From: Prevotella sp. UBA2755
Lineage (GTDB): Bacteria > Bacteroidota > Bacteroidia > Bacteroidales > Bacteroidaceae
Direction of reading: 5' to 3'
DNA: 21,883 bases
Assembly: GCA_002353225.1 (NCBI GenBank)
Contig: DEJF01000060.1
Coordinates: 7,788 to 29,670 of the forward strand
The notes under the pieces were generated by a model, which saw nothing but the letters and a program-made list of their open reading frames with translations, searched no databases and was not told the DNA's origin. Position numbers and translations under genes: made by a program. How positions within the stretch are numbered: position 1 is the stretch's first letter; each line of letters starts with the position of its first letter. Of this stretch, positions 6,392 to 13,214 are shown one piece after another.

Positions 6392-8185
6392 TTAACTCCA
6401 GAAACTGGTGTAGCCACTTTCGAGGCGGTTTTTCATTTCTTCGAGTTTTGCCAGTGAAACAGAATACACCTTCTCGCCATCATCTTTCTTGGCCGAATAC
6501 TCTTTCTCTGAAACAACTTTCAACTGCTCACCAATAGTGGTACTCAATTTATCCAGCAACTTGCCAATCTTCGTTTCGTCACCCTCAATACGAGACAGAA
6601 TCTTCATACTTGTAATCTCATCAAGGGTACGGGCTATGACGAAGTTTTGCTCCAACTCGTTTCCGTCCTGATCCTTATTATAAGGCAGGTTATTCACCAC
6701 ATAAAGCAGGAACTCATTTCTGGTACGATAAGCCACCTTAAACGGCGTACCCTCCAATTCTGTATTCACAGCCTCCAAATACTTCAGAGCCGTATCGCAG
6801 ACATCCTTATTATCCTGATAGACATCTACACCCTCAACAGCCATACCAATTAGATTGCCAGCCTCTAACTTTCCGATCTTTTCGTATTGCGAATCCAACC
6901 CACCATACAGATCCACCTCATTCATCTCAATGGTCATAGCACGGTCAAGCACCTTCCGGCTGAACGAGAACGTTGTCTCGTCCATATTCACCGTACCCAC
7001 CACAATCAGGTTCTGAGGAATGCAGATACCATCATTAAGGAAACGGTTGCGAACATCATCATTGTCTGTTAGTTCGCTCGTCAGCACACGATACCAGTCC
7101 TCCTTGTTTTTTTCAAGAATCGGATCTGTCGTGATGGTTCCATTCTCCTGACATTTGCGCGACTCCACCACACTCAGATACTCCGCAAAATACTGCTCCA
7201 CAGGAGCCAAGTTCATTTCATCAAGACAAAGAAAATACGGCACCTCTGGATTCTCCCAAGCCTTAGCCACAAACTTCAGGAAATCCCCTGCCACAAACAC
7301 GGGACTACCACTTACACGACTCACATATCCAATCAGTTCACTCGAATCGTGCCAGTTCGGCTTCACCTGCACCATCTCAAAGTTCTTCGGCTTCTGCGCC
7401 TTATACTCCTCCGAGCCTTCTGTCCAACAAGCCCTCGCCAACTCACGCACGATCCTACTCTTTCCTGTTCCCGATATTCCTGCAAGAAGAAGGAAAGGCT
7501 TGGATTTGATAGCGGTGATATAACGTCTATACTCACTAACGGATATTTCCGTAGAATTAATTAAATTAAATGAAGCTTTTTCATTATCATTTTTAGGTTG
7601 ACTAATAGTATTAAATAATATTTTTACTAAATCATCATTCTCTGATAAAAAAGCACATAAATCCGCGACATATGACTGCGAAGCATTCACAAGTTTTGCG
7701 TAGTTCAATATTGGTGAGACATAAAAATCTCCTCTGTCTATTGTTTTGCCACCACCCCACCAATCATAGTCTGTGACAAACTTCTTTATTAAACTATTTG
7801 TGTAGCTGTCATATCCAGAAGCATTTAATCTCCTTTCATCTGCTTCTGTAAAAGAATTCCCCTTTAATTGTTTAATTCGATCTTGTGAAAATACAGCCAT
7901 TGCCTTAAGTTTATATTTCTGCAACTCTTTATAGTATTCTGTAAAGAAAGATGCGATATAAAACCACTGGTTTGGCATATATATATATAGTACACCACGC
8001 TGAACGCCTCTCGTTGAAATCACCGCAGAATACTTCTGATAAGCTATATTATTACCATATATTTCTGTAACTTGGTTTCTAAACTCTATAGGTAATTCTA
8101 TTTCCTTACCAATATATAATGTCTGATATCGATCTATCAGTTCACTTGCAAGTTCTTTTAAATCCCTTAGTTCTTCCATATCCAA
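6392..8185 (-). CDS. McrB-like AAA+ NTPase (restriction motor)
   Basis: 597 residues. The C-terminal AAA+ module shows Walker A GISGTGKS (236-243), Walker B FLCLDEMN (318-325), the McrB-type sensor/signature VVGTVNMDET (395-404) and Arg410/Arg415 in the FSRKVLDRA segment. McrB proteins hydrolyse GTP and drive McrC cleavage of DNA recognised by their N-terminal domain. Residues 1-210 are not recognised and are probably the recognition domain. The coding sequence switches sharply near 7555 (codon 210): 34 of 60 bases are G/C at 7381-7440 but only 10 of 60 at 7561-7620. The start is 5 nt after the methyltransferase stop, and fic follows after 9 nt. GTP rather than ATP use is assumed from the family. 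Confidence 0.9.
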   Translation of the reverse strand: MDMEELRDLKELASELIDRYQTLYIGKEIELPIEFRNQVTEIYGNNIAYQKYSAVISTRGVQRGVLYIYMPNQWFYIASFFTEYYKELQKYKLKAMAVFSQDRIKQLKGNSFTEADERRLNASGYDSYTNSLIKKFVTDYDWWGGGKTIDRGDFYVSPILNYAKLVNASQSYVADLCAFLSENDDLVKILFNTISQPKNDNEKASFNLINSTEISVSEYRRYITAIKSKPFLLLAGISGTGKSRIVRELARACWTEGSEEYKAQKPKNFEMVQVKPNWHDSSELIGYVSRVSGSPVFVAGDFLKFVAKAWENPEVPYFLCLDEMNLAPVEQYFAEYLSVVESRKCQENGTITTDPILEKNKEDWYRVLTSELTDNDDVRNRFLNDGICIPQNLIVVGTVNMDETTFSFSRKVLDRAMTIEMNEVDLYGGLDSQYEKIGKLEAGNLIGMAVEGVDVYQDNKDVCDTALKYLEAVNTELEGTPFKVAYRTRNEFLLYVVNNLPYNKDQDGNELEQNFVIARTLDEITSMKILSRIEGDETKIGKLLDKLSTTIGEQLKVVSEKEYSAKKDDGEKVYSVSLAKLEEMKNRLESGYTSFWS

Positions 8186-8190
8186 TGACC

Positions 8191-9303
8191 TTATAATAAT
8201 TGTTTAACAATCTCTTGAGCTAATCTTTTAATAACAGGTATTGCCACGCTATTGCCGAACTGGCGATATGCTTCTTTCTTAGATACTACAATTCTAAACT
8301 CCGGATTTGAGTCGTTATAGTTTTGATTGCTAGAACATTCTGCATATTCCCATCCGTTTCCAAGAATTCTATATCCTTGTAATCTGCCAGCCTCGACAGG
8401 TGTCAATGTTCTTGGATTTAACCCAAGCTCAGACTGATCTATCAGTATTTCACTTCCGTCTTTCCAATATCTCGCAGATATAGTACTTGTGTAAGCACTT
8501 TCTCCTTTATACAAAGAAAAGCCAAACCCTTTACCCATAAGTTTATTACGCTCTTTACGTTTTTTGTGCCCTTCCCACATCTTGTCACTTATAGTATAGT
8601 TGACAGTTACATTCTTAGGTTCAAAGACATCTGAGACTTTTGTTGGGATGGTTCCATTTTTCAGTTCATCTTTACCATAAATAGTTGAACCATCAGGAGC
8701 AATACCATAGGGAAACTTAAATGATTGAACATCAACAAGATCCTTATACCAAGCTACGATAAATAATCGTTCGCGATTTTGAGGGACACCAAAATATTTT
8801 GCATTCAGAACTTCACATGAATATCTGTATCCAAGTTCATCAAGAGTAGCAAGAATTACTTTAAGCGTCTGTCCTTTATCGTGATTTTTTAGACCTCTTA
8901 CATTCTCAAGAAAAAGAACACGTGGAGGGTGACCTGCTTTTATTTTCTCTTTTACCAGATTAGCTATATTAAAGAATAGCGTTCCTCTTGTGTCATCAAA
9001 CCCCCTCTTTAAACCTGCTACAGAAAAAGGTTGGCACGGGAAACCACCACAACAAATATCAAAATCTGGTACCTCTGCAGGTATGACATCATTTATATCC
9101 TCATTGAAATATAGATAATTACCATCCTTATCTTTTTTAAATAGTTCTGGTTCTATATTCGAATAATTGGTTTCATATGAAATACGGGCATTTTTGTCCC
9201 ATTCACTTGCAAATACACATTTACCTCCAACACTGTGCATTGCCGTGTGAAAGCCTCCTATCCCTGCGAATAAATCTATGAATTTATATTTCTTTTTTCT
9301 CAT
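8191..9303 (-). CDS. DNA (cytosine-5) methyltransferase (Dcm type)
   Basis: 370 residues with all classical m5C motifs in order: FIDLFAGIGGF (I, 8-18), GGFPCQPFS with catalytic Cys90 (IV, 86-94), ENVRGL (VI, 133-138), QNRERLFIV (VIII, 175-183), a variable target-recognition region (about 190-297), RTLTPVEAGRLQGY (IX, 298-311) and RQFGNSVAIP (X, 347-356). It uses S-adenosylmethionine to make 5-methylcytosine, protecting host sites from the neighbouring nuclease. Its ATG overlaps the nuclease stop in an ATGA junction (9300-9303), implying translational coupling, and mcrB follows after 5 nt. The gene is AT-rich compared with the flanking core genes. Because the neighbouring nuclease is EcoRII-like, a CCWGG/CCNGG-type target is a reasonable guess but cannot be read from the sequence. 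Confidence 0.95.
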   Translation of the reverse strand: MRKKKYKFIDLFAGIGGFHTAMHSVGGKCVFASEWDKNARISYETNYSNIEPELFKKDKDGNYLYFNEDINDVIPAEVPDFDICCGGFPCQPFSVAGLKRGFDDTRGTLFFNIANLVKEKIKAGHPPRVLFLENVRGLKNHDKGQTLKVILATLDELGYRYSCEVLNAKYFGVPQNRERLFIVAWYKDLVDVQSFKFPYGIAPDGSTIYGKDELKNGTIPTKVSDVFEPKNVTVNYTISDKMWEGHKKRKERNKLMGKGFGFSLYKGESAYTSTISARYWKDGSEILIDQSELGLNPRTLTPVEAGRLQGYRILGNGWEYAECSSNQNYNDSNPEFRIVVSKKEAYRQFGNSVAIPVIKRLAQEIVKQLL

Positions 9304-10526
9304 TGTTGTTTTTCTCTTATATACGAAACAAAAGTAGTAAGGTCTATTACATTTTTTGTTTCAGAGTAATCAAACAGTTTCAAATTCTTATGGGGAACAA
9401 CCAAGGTCAGATCACAACTTTTCATTTCTTTTAACTGATTATTTGATACTCCTGGCTGTAACGTAAACAAATATTTGTTCCGTATTTTATCTGCTTCATT
9501 GAGAACTTGTCTCCACCTGTCTTTGCAGGTTGTTTTTGCAGCTAACATTAACAATTTATCTTGATCAAAATTTATATCGTGATAACTTTTACTATTTGGG
9601 AATAAAAAATCAGGTTTCTTATGCAGTTCTGTTTCTGCATGCTTTTCATATATAAAACCACTTGCATCAAAAATTCTGCTTAAATGATTTTCAAGTGAAA
9701 GACCAGCCCTTGACTTACGCCTATTTGTTATTACTTTAGACAACCTTAACAAGCGATTCAACTCACCAATTGGTTCTATAATATATGGTCTATACAATTT
9801 TTCTTCTATCCCTTCGAATATAAGGAAATCCACATCGTACCAATCTTTTACAAGACTATCACACTTCTTAATAATATCATTATTTTGAAGTTTTCCTAAA
9901 TTAATAATCAAGTCTTGTGCTGTAGTACAAATCTCTGATGTTGTAGGAAATTCCGTATACTGCTCAACAATGCTTTGTATTCTATTTAATTTCTCTTTAC
10001 TAATATTCGAGCTATATAGTCCTTTTACACATTGAGTAGGATTTGTATTATCAAGTCTGTAAAAATCCAAAAAATCATCTATATCTTTCTGGGCTTCTAA
10101 AACGTAAGCATTATACAAATTATCTTCACCTTTTGCGACTATTAGAAGACTGCCGATATATTTATCTTGCAAGAATTCAAATGACTTACCACCAAAATTG
10201 GCTATTCGATATTCTTTTTTACTAGAATAATAGTATATTTTATTATTGTATTTTTTATCCTTTTGCCAACAGATATTTCGTTCTATGCATTTCTTCTCAT
10301 TGCCGCCTTTCGCATCAAAGAACATTTCCCATGCATAAGGAGGAATATAAAATGCCCGTGCGTTACTTGTCACTTCCCATTTTGTTATAAAATGAGAATA
10401 TGCCATAGTAGATTGTTCTACTATGTCAATTGCATTCTCAACATTTTGTGAAAATAAATTTGGACGTTTCATCTTTTTATTCGCTTCATAACCAAGTTTT
10501 TCTGCCTTTTCTGCTATTTTCAACAT
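9300..10526 (-). CDS. EcoRII-like type II restriction endonuclease
   Basis: 408 residues, matching full-length EcoRII (about 404) with an N-terminal effector domain and a C-terminal catalytic domain. The C-terminal half carries the EcoRII-C signature: RRKSRAGLSLENHL (269-282, Glu279), KPDFLFP (304-310, Asp306), LAAKTTCKDRWRQVLNEAD (328-346, Lys331), FTLQPGVS and LTLVVP. Glu279/Asp306/Lys331 are the likely PD-(D/E)xK residues. The N-terminal part (about 40-160) is compatible with the B3-like effector-binding domain that makes EcoRII need two sites. It overlaps the methyltransferase start by 4 nt and follows a small acidic gene by 36 nt. A later start at Met19 is possible. Confidence 0.9.
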   Translation of the reverse strand: MLKIAEKAEKLGYEANKKMKRPNLFSQNVENAIDIVEQSTMAYSHFITKWEVTSNARAFYIPPYAWEMFFDAKGGNEKKCIERNICWQKDKKYNNKIYYYSSKKEYRIANFGGKSFEFLQDKYIGSLLIVAKGEDNLYNAYVLEAQKDIDDFLDFYRLDNTNPTQCVKGLYSSNISKEKLNRIQSIVEQYTEFPTTSEICTTAQDLIINLGKLQNNDIIKKCDSLVKDWYDVDFLIFEGIEEKLYRPYIIEPIGELNRLLRLSKVITNRRKSRAGLSLENHLSRIFDASGFIYEKHAETELHKKPDFLFPNSKSYHDINFDQDKLLMLAAKTTCKDRWRQVLNEADKIRNKYLFTLQPGVSNNQLKEMKSCDLTLVVPHKNLKLFDYSETKNVIDLTTFVSYIREKQQ

Positions 10527-10540
10527 AAAAACTACTACAT

Positions 10541-10562
10541 CTATGTCATTCTCATGTCATAG
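10541..10562. promoter_or_regulatory. Operator-like repeat in front of the restriction endonuclease
   Basis: ATGTCAT occurs twice (10543-10549 and 10554-10560, period 11 bp) inside an outer CTATG...CATAG dyad. It lies in the 36-nt gap between the stop of the small acidic gene and the endonuclease ATG. An 11-bp period places both half-sites on one DNA face, as for controller-protein operators. Binding is inferred. Confidence 0.4.
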
Positions 10563-10844
10563 CTATGCTACCTCTTTTTCAGCGAAGATGTCGCCATAAA
10601 GCTCTTTGCTGATTTCCATCGACAGTTCGTAGATATCTACACCATGCTGTTTACAGAACTCGAAGGCTTCGTCCATTAGCAAATCTAATCTTTTGGCCTC
10701 TTCTGGAGTATAGGACGGTTCACCAGTATCCCTGTAAACATAATCCGTCATCGAATCATCAGGATGGAATGCCCAACCAAGATAACCAATCACTTCAGTC
10801 AGCATTGACCTCAAATCATTCTCAGTATTTATTGTCTGTATCAT
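10563..10844 (-). CDS. Small acidic protein of unknown function
   Basis: 93 residues, not recognised. It is strongly acidic: counting by eye gives 21 Asp/Glu against 7 Lys/Arg. It has no signal peptide or membrane segment, and its second half (about 45-90) looks helical. Compositionally it is less AT-rich than the genes on both sides. It is preceded by a 103-nt gap containing a palindrome and a pair of direct repeats, and followed after 36 nt by the endonuclease gene. A modulator of the restriction system or a DNA mimic would fit the charge and position, but nothing in the sequence proves it. Confidence 0.65.
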   Translation of the reverse strand: MIQTINTENDLRSMLTEVIGYLGWAFHPDDSMTDYVYRDTGEPSYTPEEAKRLDLLMDEAFEFCKQHGVDIYELSMEISKELYGDIFAEKEVA

Positions 10845-10873
10845 ATCTATAAACGTTATATTTCTATTATATT

Positions 10874-10938
10874 ATCATTCTGAGTTAACCACTAACTACT
10901 GTAGTTACCCACTAATTCAAAATAGCAATCATTCTGAG
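10874..10938. promoter_or_regulatory. Palindrome flanked by direct repeats upstream of the small acidic gene
   Basis: TAACTAC-T-GTAGTTA (10893-10907) is a 15-nt perfect odd palindrome. ATCATTCTGAG occurs on both sides of it (10874-10884 and 10928-10938). The set occupies most of the gap between the DUF1828-like gene and the acidic gene and looks like an operator region. No convincing TAnnTTTG box was found. Confidence 0.45.
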
Positions 10939-10947
10939 GCTTAAATA

Positions 10948-11763
10948 TTAGATTAATTCCACTAATTCTTTCAGATGATTTCTATTATTCCATGTTACAT
11001 TATCTCTATTAGACTTGCTTGTAACAACTTTCATAAAAGGTACAACCTTTTCTGAATTATAGCTCTTAACGGTATCATCTAATAGTACTATTTTTTTAGA
11101 AACCAGTCTATTAATAATGTCACTCTCAATAAAATCATATTGTGTATTCGCTTTGCTTAAACTAAGAATATAATAATTATCCCTAGAGCCTGTAACATAG
11201 CTTACTAAAGCATAACGATTATGCAAAGTGAGTACTGTGTTAAATCTAATTCCACGCAAGTTTTCTGATAAATAATGATTCATTTTGAGATGTTTGGGAG
11301 GAATTAGCTCGCGAAAAAAAGCATTTGCTTGACTAGCGAATCGTTTAGACACTTCAATTTCTTTATTATCTTCATAATTGATAAAGGAAGAACTAACAGC
11401 TTCTTTAATAAAAGCAGCCATATCAAATACAAGGTTTGGAATAAGTCGTTCTTCTTTAGTTATTTTATAATAATAGGTGTTTCTATGCGCATCAATGCTT
11501 TTCACTTTATATTCATTCATATAATAATTTAGCACCCTGATATAAATGTCATTTAACAAGGGTAAATCACAATCATAAATACCATTGGAAAGCCATCCTC
11601 CATCGTTGACTACATATCCGTTTTCTCGTACAGATATAAATACGGAAACAAACTTGTCGTTGGTCGTGGCAAATGGAGTAATAACCTCCAATGTATCTCC
11701 CCTCATTCTCATTTTCCATAATGAGTTAAAGGCCGTTCTTATAATCTCAAATATATAATCCAT
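10948..11763 (-). CDS. DUF1828-like protein
   Basis: 271 residues. The N-terminal pattern VITPFATTNDKFVSVFI, then GYVVNDGGW (about 28-57), resembles DUF1828, a family often found in mobile elements and prophages. The remainder may be the DUF1829-like part that often follows it. There are no membrane segments or signal peptide, and the gene is AT-rich like the R and M genes. It starts 2 nt after the stop of the 191-residue gene upstream, so the two form a tightly coupled pair. The function of the family is not known to me; a defence or toxin-antitoxin role is only suggested by context. Confidence 0.65.
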   Translation of the reverse strand: MDYIFEIIRTAFNSLWKMRMRGDTLEVITPFATTNDKFVSVFISVRENGYVVNDGGWLSNGIYDCDLPLLNDIYIRVLNYYMNEYKVKSIDAHRNTYYYKITKEERLIPNLVFDMAAFIKEAVSSSFINYEDNKEIEVSKRFASQANAFFRELIPPKHLKMNHYLSENLRGIRFNTVLTLHNRYALVSYVTGSRDNYYILSLSKANTQYDFIESDIINRLVSKKIVLLDDTVKSYNSEKVVPFMKVVTSKSNRDNVTWNNRNHLKELVELI

Positions 11764-11765
11764 AA

Positions 11766-12341
11766 TTATTCAAAAACTACACCTTCTGTAGGATCTTCGC
11801 TATAATCAAGTGGCAACATACCATCATTAACCAATATAACAGGCAAATCCATAGTATGGTTCTTAAAAATATAACTATTTTGACAAAAATAAGCAAAGCC
11901 AAATTCTATATTTCTCAATGCACTTACTTCTTTTTCATTTTTTAGTTTATCTGTTTGATATGCCAACAAGTTTCCTTGTTCATCAAATTTGTGAAAATGT
12001 GGTGTTGGTACAGATTGTTCCTCTAATGGAATATAATCAACACTATTTTTATGCGTAGCACCATCCGAATCATAACGCATTAAAATACGACTATTAATAA
12101 TGTCGGATTTTATAGAAATACTAAAGTTGGACGTATTAGCTTTTTTTATTTCAGAATATAACTCAGCATTTCCATAAGGCTGTTCACAAACCAAATTCTC
12201 TGTTGCGCACAATGAAGACGGATGTTCTTTTCTAATCACTTCTACTACAAAAGGTGATATAACTTCCTTTTTACAATTAATGAAGCTATGATAACTTTTA
12301 TAGTCTTTTCTTATTATATCTTCATGTGGAATATTACCCAT
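11766..12341 (-). CDS. Protein of unknown function, partner of the DUF1828-like gene
   Basis: 191 residues, not recognised. It is soluble, with no signal peptide or transmembrane segment. Notable parts are a probable beta-rich middle (about 70-130) and the segment PTPHFHKFDEQGNLLAYQTD (about 112-131). Composition is AT-rich, and the gap to the next gene is 2 nt. No promoter is visible directly upstream, so it is probably co-transcribed from the promoter in front of the XRE gene. The start at 12341 is the first ATG after the upstream remnant, 16 nt away. Confidence 0.6.
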   Translation of the reverse strand: MGNIPHEDIIRKDYKSYHSFINCKKEVISPFVVEVIRKEHPSSLCATENLVCEQPYGNAELYSEIKKANTSNFSISIKSDIINSRILMRYDSDGATHKNSVDYIPLEEQSVPTPHFHKFDEQGNLLAYQTDKLKNEKEVSALRNIEFGFAYFCQNSYIFKNHTMDLPVILVNDGMLPLDYSEDPTEGVVFE

Positions 12342-12357
12342 ATTCGTATTAATAGAA

Positions 12358-12456
12358 TTATTGTTTTACATAACTAATGAATTCCTTCAACGGCTCCAGA
12401 AACTCCGCATCCAGATCCCAGTGCTGGGTGTTCTCGTTGTTTGATTTGAAACATTT
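12358..12456 (-). pseudogene. Coding remnant in frame behind the XRE stop
   Basis: Immediately after the XRE stop codon (TAG, 12457-12459) the same frame stays open for 32 sense codons before TAA. The peptide looks genuine and includes QHWDLDAEFLEPLKEFISYV, an acidic amphipathic helix. There is no in-frame start codon. It is either the 3' end of a deleted gene or a C-terminal extension of the regulator separated by a nonsense mutation. Confidence 0.45.
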
Positions 12457-12657
12457 CTATTCAGTAATAAGTTCTCGTTTCTCACATCCTATCAACTCTG
12501 CAATTTTAGCCAACGTCTGCAAGTCGGGTTGGTGCATATTAGTACACCACTTACTGACTGTTACGGCAGAGACGCCCAACTGTTCTGCCAACCATTTGCT
12601 CGTCTTTTGGTTCTCCACAAGAACTACTTTAAGCCTATTAAGAGGTCTTTCGTTCAT
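12457..12657 (-). CDS. XRE-type helix-turn-helix regulator
   Basis: 66 residues from the ATG at 12657 (MNERPLNRLKVVL). The frame is open further upstream, but those 18 residues overlap the promoter and do not look like protein. The HTH is clear: WLAEQLGVSAVTVSKWCTNM is the helix-turn-helix, followed by QPDLQTLAKIAELIG. Single-domain XRE proteins of this size commonly act as controllers of restriction-modification genes. It is the first gene of the minus-strand array and has a good promoter at 12681-12712. Likely targets are its own promoter and the repeat sites at 10541-10562 or 10874-10938; this is inferred from position. Confidence 0.88.
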   Translation of the reverse strand: MNERPLNRLKVVLVENQKTSKWLAEQLGVSAVTVSKWCTNMHQPDLQTLAKIAELIGCEKRELITE

Positions 12658-12680
12658 CTTTATTAAATTAAAATCGAGTG

Positions 12681-12712
12681 CAAATATAATTAAAGATTGC
12701 GATATTACCAAA
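12681..12712 (-). promoter_or_regulatory. Promoter of the XRE gene and probably the island array
   Basis: On the minus strand TATATTTG (12681-12688) matches TAnnTTTG, with TTTG (12709-12712) 20 nt upstream. The XRE ATG begins 23 nt downstream of the -7 box. This is the clearest promoter for the minus-strand genes. Confidence 0.65.
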
Positions 12713-12989
12713 TTTATTAGTAATTATCTGTCAACATTTCAATTTGGGGAGCCTCTTTAATGCATAGCACCAAAGCCTTTTACCTCAAACTATGATCATT
12801 ACGCTCATTTTTGAAAAAAGTAACCATACACTCAATATGAATATATCTAACTGTTTATCAATGCTTTGCTTATTCTTTTATAGCCTTTTGTCAGTTCGAG
12901 AAATGTTAAAAAAAGCACTTTCTACTGCAAAAAACCTGTTTAGTTATTTTTTGTTGTTCTTTTGTAGTCGTTTATTAAGGATAACAATT

Positions 12990-13106
12990 ATGTATAAAGC
13001 AATTAAAACATTGGAGGAGATGCCGGGTGCATTGTCCTACCCCATTGAGAAAGTAAGAGGACAAAGGCATTACAAAATTTTTAATTTCCAGATTTTAATC
13101 GGCTAA
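12990..13106 (+). CDS. Possible short ORF or gene fragment (38 residues)
   Basis: The ATG at 12990 has a weak AAGG 9 nt upstream. The peptide contains TLEEMPGALSYPIEKVRGQR, which looks more protein-like than the surrounding AT-rich DNA, and local GC is higher. I do not recognise it. It may be a fragment of a lost gene rather than a functional one. Confidence 0.2.
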   Translation: MYKAIKTLEEMPGALSYPIEKVRGQRHYKIFNFQILIG

Positions 13107-13184
13107 TTTGGTTAAATCATGCTAATTTTAAAAACAAAATTTGATTTTATGACAGATTTGATGTCAACGAACGAAAATTATTCG

Positions 13185-13192
13185 TATCTTTG
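13185..13192 (+). promoter_or_regulatory. -7 promoter element of the AAA ATPase / RloB pair
   Basis: TATCTTTG fits TAnnTTTG. The surrounding 16 nt, TTATTCGTATCTTTGC (13178-13193), are identical to the pepT promoter core (15614-15629). TTTG at 13157-13160 is 24 nt upstream, wider than usual. The element ends 22 nt before the ATG at 13215. Confidence 0.5.
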
Positions 13193-13214
13193 CGACGTAA
13201 TTTCGCTCTTAGAT

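Larger units (their letters stand above)
12713..13214. other. AT-rich divergent intergenic region
   Basis: About 500 nt lie between the divergent XRE gene and the AAA ATPase gene. It contains both outward promoters and one short doubtful ORF (12990-13106). The rest is AT-rich with homopolymer-like T/A runs. I see no RNA gene or longer coding stretch. Confidence 0.5.

Noticed and set aside
12377..12760. Plus-strand ORF of 127 codons
   Set aside because: It is antisense to the XRE gene and its promoter and has no protein-like features.
13119..13214. N-terminal extension of the AAA ATPase
   Set aside because: It overlaps the -7 promoter box; the family's usual beginning is at the ATG at 13215.
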